Origin: an uncultured Bacteroidales bacterium
GTDB taxonomy: Bacteria; Bacteroidota; Bacteroidia; Bacteroidales; Bacteroidaceae
Length of the DNA: 64,000 bases
Reading direction: 5' to 3'
Assembly: GCA_902788315.1 (NCBI GenBank)
Contig: CADAJS010000002.1
Location: forward strand, 62,001-126,000
The translations under genes were made by a program, and so were the position numbers. Below, piece after piece: positions 27,294-35,159 of the stretch. Numbering within the stretch: position 1 is the stretch's first letter; every line of letters starts with the position of its first letter. A model generated the notes under the pieces. It saw nothing but the letters and a program-made list of their open reading frames with translations. It did not search any database and was not told where the DNA came from.

Positions 27294-29110
27294 AACGAAT
27301 CCTCCTTGCTCTCTGCCTCTTCGTGTTCGCTGGCCTGCCGCTCTGTGCTGCCGACGCCGTAAAGCAATCTCAGAAGATGCCCCGCCATCCGCGCCTGTTA
27401 ATGATGCGCGGCGAGGAGAAAGGCATCATGAAGGACGTGAACAAGGATTCCATCTGGCTCTCCATACACCGGAGCATCGTCAGGCGTGCCGACGACCTGG
27501 TGACCACCCACACTCAGCCTGTCGAATATAAACTCACAGGCCGACGTCTGCTGGGCATCAGCCGTGAGGCACTACGCCGCATCTTCTACCTCAGCTATGC
27601 CTACCGTACGGAGCGCGACAATAAATATATAGTACGCGCGCGCGAAGAACTGGCCGCCATCGCAGCCTTCCCCGACTGGCATCCCGACCACTTCCTGGAT
27701 ACAGGCGAGATGACACTGGCTGCCGCCATTGGCTACGACTGGCTCTACGACCACCTTACGAAGGCCGAACGTGCCACACTGGAGCAATCCATCATAGACA
27801 AGGGGCTGACTCCCTCGCTGGACACCAAGAAATGCTGGTTCATCACGTCCGACAACAACTGGAGCCAGGTGTGCCATGCCGGCCTCAGCTACGGAGCTGT
27901 AGCCGTATGGGAGCATAACCCCGAACTGGCCTCGCACATCGTGAACCGGGCCATAGAGAACCTGCCCCGCTCCATGGCCGCCTATGCCCCCGACGGAGCT
28001 TATCCCGAGGGATGCGGCTACTGGGACTACGGCACCTCGTTCAACGTGCTGATGCTCGACCTGCTGCGCCAGGTCTTCGGATCCGACTTCGGGCTGGCCA
28101 GTCTGCCCGGCTTCAAGCAGACCGGTGCATACATCACCCACATGTGCACTCCGTCCATCAAGTGGTTTGCATACAGCGACAACGGCACCATAGCCTCCGC
28201 CTGCGAGACGCCCTTCTGGTTCTATCGCGAGACGGGCGACACCAGCATTCTCTTCAATCAGATGCGCATCATCCACCGCAAGGAAGCCGAGAACGCCATC
28301 ACAGGCCGTCTGGCGCCAGCCGCCATCATATGGGGCCATCAGGTGAGGCTCAGCACTCCCCCACAGCCCACGTCGCTCGCCTGGCACGGTGAAGGCAACA
28401 ACCCTGTCTTTGTGACTCGCAGCGGCTGGGGCTACGACGACTCCTTCATGGGCGTAAAGGCTGGCTCGCCCAGCGTCAATCACTCCCATATGGACGAAGG
28501 GTCGTTCTACTTTGAATCACACGGTGTGGTATGGGCTGCCGACCTCGGCACGGAGGACTACAACTCGCTCGAACAGGCCGGGCTGAAGATCTGGGACATG
28601 AAGCAGGGCTCGCAGCGATGGAGCGTCTATCGCTACCATAACCTGCAGCACAACACGCTCACCTTCGACGACGAGGAGCAGAAAGTCTCCGGCAAAGCAC
28701 GCTTTACCGAGGTCGTCACCGACTTCCCGGGCAGCGCCACCATCGACCTGACACCCGTATATGCCGACAAGGTCAAGTCGGCCATCCGCCAGTGCAGCCT
28801 GCGCGGCATGGACGACCTCTACGTGGAAGACCGCATCGAGACAGGGGCAAATGACACACAACTCACCTGGACGATGGTCACCGAGGCCGACGTGGTACAA
28901 GCCGACGGACGCACGCTCTATCTAAGCAAGAAGGGCCAGTCGATGCGCCTCTACGTGTGGGGAATAGAACCTCCGCAGTGGAGCATCGCGCCAGCAAAAC
29001 CATCGCGCGACTTCGAGCACCCCAACCGCGGCTATACCATCATCCATTTCACCACATCGCTCAAGGCCTCCTCGCGTAACACCATCCGTGTCAGCCTGAA
29101 ACGTCCTTGA
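27290..29110 (+). CDS. Heparinase II/III-like polysaccharide lyase, secreted
   Basis: 606 residues. Signal peptide to about residue 20, an alpha/alpha-toroid half (FYLSYAYRTERDNKYIVRAREELAAIAAFPDW, TLAAAIGYDWLYD, NNWSQVCHAGLSYGAVAVWE, YPEGCGYWDYGTSFNVLMLDLLRQ), and a C-terminal beta half with VNHSHMDEGSFYFESHGVVWAADLG holding the conserved His-Asp. This is the fold of heparinase II, alginate and uronate lyases; the substrate cannot be told. It is coupled to DUF4270. Codons at 27621-27647 contain an AT run plus GTACGCGCG motif shared with other sites in the window. Confidence 0.82.
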   Translation: MKRILLALCLFVFAGLPLCAADAVKQSQKMPRHPRLLMMRGEEKGIMKDVNKDSIWLSIHRSIVRRADDLVTTHTQPVEYKLTGRRLLGISREALRRIFYLSYAYRTERDNKYIVRAREELAAIAAFPDWHPDHFLDTGEMTLAAAIGYDWLYDHLTKAERATLEQSIIDKGLTPSLDTKKCWFITSDNNWSQVCHAGLSYGAVAVWEHNPELASHIVNRAIENLPRSMAAYAPDGAYPEGCGYWDYGTSFNVLMLDLLRQVFGSDFGLASLPGFKQTGAYITHMCTPSIKWFAYSDNGTIASACETPFWFYRETGDTSILFNQMRIIHRKEAENAITGRLAPAAIIWGHQVRLSTPPQPTSLAWHGEGNNPVFVTRSGWGYDDSFMGVKAGSPSVNHSHMDEGSFYFESHGVVWAADLGTEDYNSLEQAGLKIWDMKQGSQRWSVYRYHNLQHNTLTFDDEEQKVSGKARFTEVVTDFPGSATIDLTPVYADKVKSAIRQCSLRGMDDLYVEDRIETGANDTQLTWTMVTEADVVQADGRTLYLSKKGQSMRLYVWGIEPPQWSIAPAKPSRDFEHPNRGYTIIHFTTSLKASSRNTIRVSLKRP

Positions 29111-29134
29111 GGTGGGACCGGCAAAAAGCCATCG

Positions 29135-30025
29135 TCACTTCTTAATATCGTAGGTGAACACTTCGTGAATCTCGTGGTCATAGCCAGGATAGAATCCCGA
29201 TGGCATGCCGAGGATGATTCTGGCCCCACGATTGTAGAGCACATGCATCTGCCGGCGCTCGCGGTCGAACGTAAGTCCCTCTATCTCTCCCTGTAGCACT
29301 ACATCGTCGAGCGACTTCTCCTCAGTGACGAGAAACGTGGTGCTGTCCTCGCTCCATACCGCCTTATATACATGGTCGGGCTCATTACGATCGGCATCCC
29401 CATCGTCGGCCGTGAGATAGCAGGCCCCTTCGTGGCATGCCACTCCCTGTATCCATTTCACAGGCTTGGAAAGTCTCACGCGCCCCAGATAGGCACCGCT
29501 CTGCAGGTCGTATCGGTAGAGGTAGCGTCCCGTTTCCTCATCGGGCCAGGCACACATCCATATCGTGCCCGTCGCGGAATCCACGGCTATGCCCGAGCAC
29601 TCCGTCTGTCCGCTCTCCGGGGCGAAGTCGAAGGTGCGTTTCAGCTTCAGCGTCTCGCAGTCGTACACCGCCATCTGGATATTCGAGGCCACGCCGTCGA
29701 GGAAGAGTTCCACGCCACAGTACAACTCGCCGCGACAGACATCAATGTCGCCGATGTGATTCACCTCATGCACATAGCCTTCGGCAAAGGGTGATGTATT
29801 CTCGGCCACGACATTCCACTTGCGGTCATACTTCGTGAGCGTCGTCGAGCCACTCACGTAATAAAAGTCATTCTCATAGGCCACTCCCTGGCGCCCCGCC
29901 ACCTCATGTCGTCCGACGAGCGTGTAGGCTTTCTCCTCCGTGTCCCCGTCATTGGCGTGTCGCGTCTGGCTGCAAGCCGTCATTGTGAGCAGCAGTGCAA
30001 GCATGATTGTACGTCCCGTTGTCAT
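29135..30025 (-). CDS. Beta-propeller lipoprotein of unknown ligand
   Basis: 296 residues. Lipoprotein signal MTTGRTIMLALLLTMTAC with the lipobox cysteine at 18. The body has YncE/SMP-30-like blades (VHEVNHIGDIDVCRGELYCGVEL, QTECSGIAVDSATGTIWMCAWPDEETGRYLYRYDLQSGAYLG, VACHEGACYLTADDGDADRNEPDHVY, EIEGLTFDRERRQMHVLYNRG). The ATG at 30025 is preferred because the -7 box at 30045-30052 overlaps the upstream extension. It is convergent with the heparinase-like gene. Confidence 0.75.
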   Translation of the reverse strand: MTTGRTIMLALLLTMTACSQTRHANDGDTEEKAYTLVGRHEVAGRQGVAYENDFYYVSGSTTLTKYDRKWNVVAENTSPFAEGYVHEVNHIGDIDVCRGELYCGVELFLDGVASNIQMAVYDCETLKLKRTFDFAPESGQTECSGIAVDSATGTIWMCAWPDEETGRYLYRYDLQSGAYLGRVRLSKPVKWIQGVACHEGACYLTADDGDADRNEPDHVYKAVWSEDSTTFLVTEEKSLDDVVLQGEIEGLTFDRERRQMHVLYNRGARIILGMPSGFYPGYDHEIHEVFTYDIKK

Positions 30026-30044
30026 ACCTTTCTCTTTTTTTTTG

Positions 30045-30052
30045 CAAAGATA
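30045..30052 (-). promoter_or_regulatory. -7 box TATCTTTG for the propeller lipoprotein
   Basis: Matches TAnnTTTG about 20 nt before the ATG at 30025. Confidence 0.6.
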
Positions 30053-30135
30053 CACAAAAACGCGGGATTATGGGACCCACGGAGAGAGAAAACCATATCC
30101 CTATTGTAAAATAGAGATTAGGGATGACAGTTTGG

Positions 30136-30189
30136 TCGGAGTACTCGGAATAATCGGAGTACTCGGAATAATCGGAGTATTCAGAGCAG
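30136..30189 (+). repeat. 18-bp tandem repeat, three units
   Basis: Two identical units TCGGAGTACTCGGAATAA (30136-30153, 30154-30171) and a diverged third (30172-30189). Confidence 0.85.
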
Positions 30190-30219
30190 TCGGTCATCCA
30201 GATAGCGAAGGGGTATTCG

Positions 30220-30258
30220 GACATGGACAAGAAAAAATGGATTTCTCTTGTCCATGTC
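30220..30258. repeat. 13-bp inverted repeat over a -33 region
   Basis: GACATGGACAAGA (30220-30232) pairs perfectly with TCTTGTCCATGTC (30246-30258). The right arm covers the CTTG that would be the -33 element of the TACCTTTG box at 30271. Confidence 0.7.
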
Positions 30259-30270
30259 GCTCATTTGATG

Positions 30271-30278
30271 TACCTTTG
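30271..30278 (+). promoter_or_regulatory. Promoter P1 upstream of the DUF6259-like gene
   Basis: TACCTTTG with a TTG twenty bases upstream (30248-30250). The 32 bases 30247-30278 match 29 of 32 in the pgk promoter at 32734-32765. Confidence 0.6.
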
Positions 30279-30358
30279 AGCAAGCCCGAAAGTACTCCCG
30301 CTCGGACGAGCAAAGCAAAAAACTTTGCCTTACATTATGTACTATGCCCACTAATACG

Positions 30359-30366
30359 TAACTTTG
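30359..30366 (+). promoter_or_regulatory. Promoter P2 upstream of the DUF6259-like gene
   Basis: TAACTTTG preceded by AATACG. The 60 bases before it resemble those before the kdsA promoter (GCAAAGC, AAAACTT, CATT and CGTAACTTTG in the same order). Confidence 0.6.
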
Positions 30367-30496
30367 TATCGCGAAAGAAGACTAACCATTCATTAAAGTA
30401 TTACGGACGACACCCGCGGCACCATCCGTCTCACGGGACTGCGTGGAGAACTCCCCCCCTCGACAACAATAACGATTGGAAAAAAGATAAGGAAGT

Positions 30497-32686
30497 ATGA
30501 AAAGAATTAGTATTACGCTTTTGCGTTTTGCTCTTTGCATTCTGTGCGTGGCCGCATGTGCGCCAGATAAGGGCAATGAGCTGTCGCTCACGATTAAGAA
30601 GTCGGGCTGTCGCATCACGATGGACCGGACTACGGGCTCGGTCGTCTATCTGGGCAGGGAGGAGAACCTGCTCGCAAACGATGCCGAGACGCTGTTCCGC
30701 ATCCGCTTCCGCAACCCGGACGGCACGCCCCAGGATTATTCGGCCGCGGATGCCGCGACATGCAAAGCCAGCAAACGTGGAAAGCGCCTGACCTTTACCT
30801 ACACAGGCTTCCCGAACAGCGACCTGCGGGTGACATTATCGGTGAAAGCGGACAAGAAGGACGGCCTGTTCCGCTTCTCGATGAAGGTGAAGACGGACGA
30901 GCAGATAGAATGGATGGAGTATCCATGCATCACGGTAAGAGAGACCTCCTCGGAGGACGAAGGAATCCTGTGGCCATATAACGAAGGAGCATTCATCAGC
31001 GATGCATCCAAGCATGGGTATATCGAGCCGGAATACCCAAGCCAGGGCAACTACGGCATGTACCCCGGCATGGTGCTGACACCATTCATTGCACAGGTGA
31101 CCCATCGCGGCGGTGTGTATCTCGGTGCGCACGACCCCGCACACAACACACGACAGGTGGACTTCCGCAAGACGGAAGCAGGGATTCACCTTCAGTTCCG
31201 CCTGTATCCCGGGGCAGAAAGGGGCACGTATGCCTCGGGCGAAGAAACCGTCCTCGGCATGTTTGAAGGCGGCTGGCGCAATGCCGCAGACATCTATCGC
31301 CGCTACTTCGACAAGCACCACAAAGGCTTTGTGCGCATCGAGAAGAACAAGAAGTTGCCCGAATGGTACTTCGAGCCATACATCGTACTGACCTACTGCG
31401 TTCGCGGCCACCACGACATGGACGAGATGTCGCCCAACAAGCTGTTCCCCTACGGGAACGCAATGCCGATAATCGAGGACATTTCCCGACAGACGGGAGC
31501 CCCCGTGCTGGCACTGCTGATGCATTGGGAGGGTACTGCCCCCTGGGCGCCGCCCTACGTGTGGCCGCCCTACGGAGGAGAAGATGCGCTCAAGGAATTC
31601 GTCGATCGCATGCACGAGATTGGAGGAGAAGTGGGAGTCTACTGCAGCGGCATGGGATGGACACAAAAGAGCAATCTGGTGGAATATGACAAGACGCAGG
31701 ACTTCACAGACAGACATCTGGAGCAGTACATGTGCCTGGCGCCCGACGGGAGCCTGCCGCCCTCCAGGATTTGCACAGGACAACGGAGCGGCTATGACCT
31801 CTGCCCATCGACCGACTTCACGAGAAACACCCTTGCAGAGGAAATGAGGAAGATCCGGGCAGCTGGAGTGGCCTACGTACAGATGATGGACCAGAACCAC
31901 GGAGGGACGCCCTACATGTGCTACTCCCGCAGTCACGGCCATCCCGCAGTGCCCGGAAAATGGGAGAGCGAGGCTGCAAACGAGCTGTATGCGCAGGTTC
32001 TCAGAGAAAATCCCGGGCTGGTTCTCGGATGCGAAAGCGCTGCGGCAGAACCCTTCATCCCGCAGCTTATGTTCTCGGACAACCGCTGCGGCCTCAATTT
32101 CAACGGAGGACAGCCTGTACCGCTCTACGCGTACATCTATCATGAATATGTCACAAACTTCATGGGAAACAACGTGTGTGGCGACTATATCGTCAATTGC
32201 CGTCAGACTCCGGACATATTCCAGTATCGCCTCGCCTATTCGTTCCTCGCAGGAGATTTCCTGACGGTCGTCATCAACGACGAAGGAGAAATCCTGTGGG
32301 CATGGGGACAGCGTGATTTCTCGCCCGACTACCGACCCGACCGTGAGGCGGCGCTTTCCCTGATAAAGACACTCACCGAATGGCGGAAAGCATGTCCCGA
32401 ATACCTGCAGCTTGGACGCGCTCAGCATCCACTCCCCTTTGAATGCGCGACATCGCAGATATTCACCAATGCCGGCGCAGTCAAAGTGCCCGACGTGCTG
32501 AGCTCATCCTATTCACACGAGGGAAGAACCATTCACTTACTGGTAAACTGGAAAAACAGCGAGGCAACAGTTCGCTCATCGGAATTCGCAGGCCGCGAGT
32601 ACGCATTCCATCCCGACGGCGAGCGGAACCGCTGCACGGATGGGAGCATCGTCCTCCCTCCCCTGTCGGTCGTTGCGGTTTATTGA
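30497..32686 (+). CDS. DUF6259-like glycoside-hydrolase lipoprotein
   Basis: 729 residues. Lipoprotein signal MKRISITLLRFALCILCVAAC with the lipobox cysteine at about 21. An N-terminal beta-sandwich (SGCRITMDRTTGSVVYLG...TFTYTGF) leads to a TIM-barrel-like region (LPEWYFEPYIVLTYCVRGH, PVLALLMHWEGTAPWAPPYVWPPYGG, GGEVGVYCSGMGW, GVAYVQMMDQNHGG, GLVLGCESAAAEPFI). A small C-terminal beta domain ends the protein. This is the layout of retaining glycosidases related to GH36/GH101, best matched to DUF6259. Asp in MMDQN and Glu in GCESAA are candidate catalytic residues. The substrate is unknown. Confidence 0.72.
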   Translation: MKRISITLLRFALCILCVAACAPDKGNELSLTIKKSGCRITMDRTTGSVVYLGREENLLANDAETLFRIRFRNPDGTPQDYSAADAATCKASKRGKRLTFTYTGFPNSDLRVTLSVKADKKDGLFRFSMKVKTDEQIEWMEYPCITVRETSSEDEGILWPYNEGAFISDASKHGYIEPEYPSQGNYGMYPGMVLTPFIAQVTHRGGVYLGAHDPAHNTRQVDFRKTEAGIHLQFRLYPGAERGTYASGEETVLGMFEGGWRNAADIYRRYFDKHHKGFVRIEKNKKLPEWYFEPYIVLTYCVRGHHDMDEMSPNKLFPYGNAMPIIEDISRQTGAPVLALLMHWEGTAPWAPPYVWPPYGGEDALKEFVDRMHEIGGEVGVYCSGMGWTQKSNLVEYDKTQDFTDRHLEQYMCLAPDGSLPPSRICTGQRSGYDLCPSTDFTRNTLAEEMRKIRAAGVAYVQMMDQNHGGTPYMCYSRSHGHPAVPGKWESEAANELYAQVLRENPGLVLGCESAAAEPFIPQLMFSDNRCGLNFNGGQPVPLYAYIYHEYVTNFMGNNVCGDYIVNCRQTPDIFQYRLAYSFLAGDFLTVVINDEGEILWAWGQRDFSPDYRPDREAALSLIKTLTEWRKACPEYLQLGRAQHPLPFECATSQIFTNAGAVKVPDVLSSSYSHEGRTIHLLVNWKNSEATVRSSEFAGREYAFHPDGERNRCTDGSIVLPPLSVVAVY

Positions 32687-32757
32687 GCGAATTGCCGCTT
32701 TCGGCGGCGAAGAACGAAAAAAAGAGGAATTCCCTTGCCCATGTCGCTCATTTGCCG

Positions 32758-32765
32758 TACCTTTG
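32758..32765 (+). promoter_or_regulatory. -7 box TACCTTTG of pgk
   Basis: TAnnTTTG with a TTG twenty bases upstream (32735-32737). Leader of about 45 nt to the ATG at 32817. Confidence 0.7.
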
Positions 32766-32816
32766 CATGCGTAAATAGCAAATCAAAAACAAATTCTATA
32801 ACCATTAAATCCTATT

Positions 32817-34085
32817 ATGACAATCAATGAGTACAACTTTGCCGGTAAGAAGGCAATTGTCCGGGTCGATTTCAATGTGCCCCTGGACGAGAACGGTAAG
32901 ATTACGGACGACACCCGCATCCGCGGTGCGCTGCCCACACTGAAGAAGATCCTGGCCGACGGCGGTGCCGTCATCATCATGAGCCATATGGGCAAGCCCA
33001 AGGGTAAGGTAAACCCGAAGCTCTCGCTGAGCCAGATTAAGGATGCAGTGGCCGAGGCACTGGGTGTGCCCGTGACATTCGCTCCCGACTGTGCTAAGGC
33101 TCAGGATGCTGCCAAAGCATTGAAGATGGGCGAGGCCCTGCTGCTGGAGAACCTGCGTTACTATCCCGAGGAGGAAGGCAAGCCCGTAGGCATTGACAAG
33201 GAAGACCCCGCCTACGAGGAGGCCAAGAAGGCCATGAAGCAGAGCCAGAAGGAGTTTGCCAAGACGCTGGCTTCGTATGCCGACTGCTACGTAATGGATG
33301 CCTTCGGCACGGCTCATCGCAAGCATGCCTCGACGGCCGTCATTGCCGACTATTTCGATGCCGACTCGAAGATGCTGGGTCTGCTCATGGAGAAGGAGGT
33401 ACAGGCTGTGGACAACGTGCTCTCGAACATCAAGCGCCCCTTCGTGGCCATTATGGGTGGTTCGAAGGTGTCGTCGAAGATCGGTATCATCGAGAACCTC
33501 CTGGGCAAGGTGGACAAGCTGATTCTCTGCGGTGGCATGACCTACACCTTTGCCAAGGCTCACGGTGGCGAGATCGGCAACAGCATCGTGGAACTGGACA
33601 AACTGGACGTAGCCCTCGGCGTAGAGGAGATGGCCAAGAAGAACGGCGTCGAGCTGGTGCTCGGTACGGATTCGGTATGCTGCACGGGATATGACTTCTC
33701 GACCTTCTCCGTGAAGCCCGGTGCTCAGATCAAGGTATTCCCCTCGAACGCTATCGAGGAAGGCTGGGACGGTCTTGATGCAGGACCCGAGAGCCGCGAG
33801 AAGTTTGCCAAGGCCATCGAGGGTGCCAAGACCATCCTCTGGAACGGCCCTGCAGGCTGCTTCGAGTGTGACGACTTCACGGCCGGAAGCCGCGCCGTGG
33901 GCGAAGCCATCGCAAAGGCAACGGCCGAGGGCGCTTTCTCGCTCATCGGTGGCGGCGACTCAGTAGCTTGCGTAAACAAGTTCGGTCTGGCCGACAAGGT
34001 ATCCTACATCTCCACTGGCGGTGGCGCTCTGCTCGAGGCCATCGAGGGCAAGGTGCTCCCCGGCATCGCTGCCATCAAGGGATGA
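32817..34085 (+). CDS. pgk: Phosphoglycerate kinase
   Basis: 422 residues. Substrate-level phosphorylation step of glycolysis. Seen: [79 protein letters not shown], and GGGDS...[10 protein letters not shown] at the nucleotide site. It is full length. Codons are unusually uniform (AAG for Lys, GAC/GAG), as expected of a highly expressed gene. It is monocistronic from its own promoter; about 80 nt of AG-rich sequence separates it from the next gene. Confidence 0.97.
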   Translation: MTINEYNFAGKKAIVRVDFNVPLDENGKITDDTRIRGALPTLKKILADGGAVIIMSHMGKPKGKVNPKLSLSQIKDAVAEALGVPVTFAPDCAKAQDAAKALKMGEALLLENLRYYPEEEGKPVGIDKEDPAYEEAKKAMKQSQKEFAKTLASYADCYVMDAFGTAHRKHASTAVIADYFDADSKMLGLLMEKEVQAVDNVLSNIKRPFVAIMGGSKVSSKIGIIENLLGKVDKLILCGGMTYTFAKAHGGEIGNSIVELDKLDVALGVEEMAKKNGVELVLGTDSVCCTGYDFSTFSVKPGAQIKVFPSNAIEEGWDGLDAGPESREKFAKAIEGAKTILWNGPAGCFECDDFTAGSRAVGEAIAKATAEGAFSLIGGGDSVACVNKFGLADKVSYISTGGGALLEAIEGKVLPGIAAIKG

Positions 34086-34108
34086 TTTTGGATTTGAGAT
34101 TAGAGAGT

Positions 34109-34214
34109 AAGGATTAGGGACTGATAGGGATTAAGGAATAGGAACCAATAAAAACGAGGCACAATGAAAGCACTGCGTTATATCCTATTCCCTATTCCCT
34201 GCTCCCTAATCCTT
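34109..34214 (+). repeat. Long imperfect inverted repeat spanning a start codon
   Basis: AAGGATTAGGGA...TTAAGGAATAGGA (34109-34143) is nearly the reverse complement of TCCTATTCCCTATTCCCT...CTAATCCTT (34183-34214). The arms flank the ATG at 34164, and the right arm is coding sequence for the signal peptide (PIPCSLIL). Confidence 0.7.
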
Positions 34215-35159
34215 CTTTTATTTCTATACGCCTGCACGAAGCAGGAAGTCACCCTCTCGCCCGAGGAGGAGGCGCGCGCCGACAGTCTGGCGCTCCGCGT
34301 GGGGGTGATGCCGGTGCTCAACTGCCTTCCGGCCTACTATGCCGACAGTCTTGGTCTCTTTGACGACGAAGGCGTAATCGTCAAACTGCTGCCATACACG
34401 GCCCAGATGGATATCGACACGGCGCTCACAGCCCGACGCGCCCATGTGGCCTATTCCGACCTCATCCGCGCCCTGCGGCTGAGCGGAGGGCAGACACCCG
34501 TACGCGCCTTCCTGACCACCGACGAGCCACTGAGCCTCATCACCGTCAAGGGCCGCCGGGTGAACAAGATCCACCAGCTCCGCGAGCGTATGATAGCCAT
34601 CAGCCGCCTGTGCATCACCGACTACTGGTGCGAGCAATTCATCGACAGCAACGACGTAGCACGCCCCGACTTCTACCGCCCGCAGGTGCACGATGTACGC
34701 CTGCGCACCGACATGTTGCGCACGGGGCTCATGGACGCAGCCATCCTGCCCGAGCCCTACACATCGTGGATGCTTGCCACTGGCAACATTCAGCTGGCCG
34801 AGACGCCTGCCCAGGGCGCATCGCTTGCCGCATGGGTCTTCATCGACTCACTGCAGGCCGATACGTTCCGAATGAACCAGGTAGGCCGCTTCGTCCGAGC
34901 CTGCCGCAGGGCCACCGAGATGATCAACCAAGGGGAGAGAGCCGACGTCGTGAGAGCCATCCTCTCGCGCGAATGCCGGGTGACGCCCGAAGCGCTCGAC
35001 TCCATCCGCCTCCCCCAGATTGCGCCAGCGCGCAAGCCCTCACCAAAGGACGTGGATGTCGCCGCCCAGTGGCTCAGGACCAAGAAACGACTGCCCAAGC
35101 AGGCACGACCAGACAGCCTCATCTACGAACTCCACACCGACCGACAGAGCCATGATTGA
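34164..35159 (+). CDS. NMT1-like substrate-binding lipoprotein
   Basis: 331 residues. Lipoprotein signal with lipobox LLFLYAC (cysteine about 24). The domain is a type-2 periplasmic-binding fold of the SsuA/THI5/NMT1 kind: LRVGVMPVLNCLPAYYADSLGLFDDEG, MDIDTALTARRAHVAYSDLIRAL, RMIAISRLCITDYWCEQFI, LMDAAILPEPYTSWMLATGN. Such proteins deliver thiamine precursors, sulfonates or similar, but no permease or ATPase gene is adjacent, so the ligand is unknown. Its end overlaps the TPR gene by 8 bp. A hairpin spans its start. Confidence 0.78.
   Translation: MKALRYILFPIPCSLILLLFLYACTKQEVTLSPEEEARADSLALRVGVMPVLNCLPAYYADSLGLFDDEGVIVKLLPYTAQMDIDTALTARRAHVAYSDLIRALRLSGGQTPVRAFLTTDEPLSLITVKGRRVNKIHQLRERMIAISRLCITDYWCEQFIDSNDVARPDFYRPQVHDVRLRTDMLRTGLMDAAILPEPYTSWMLATGNIQLAETPAQGASLAAWVFIDSLQADTFRMNQVGRFVRACRRATEMINQGERADVVRAILSRECRVTPEALDSIRLPQIAPARKPSPKDVDVAAQWLRTKKRLPKQARPDSLIYELHTDRQSHD

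Larger units (their letters stand above)
30026..30496. other. Long intergenic region with tandem repeats and three promoter boxes
   Basis: No gene. Seen: a minus-strand -7 box TATCTTTG (30045-30052), an 18-bp tandem repeat (30136-30189), a 13-bp inverted repeat (30220-30258), and plus-strand -7 boxes TACCTTTG (30271-30278) and TAACTTTG (30359-30366) for the DUF6259-like gene. Confidence 0.7.
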
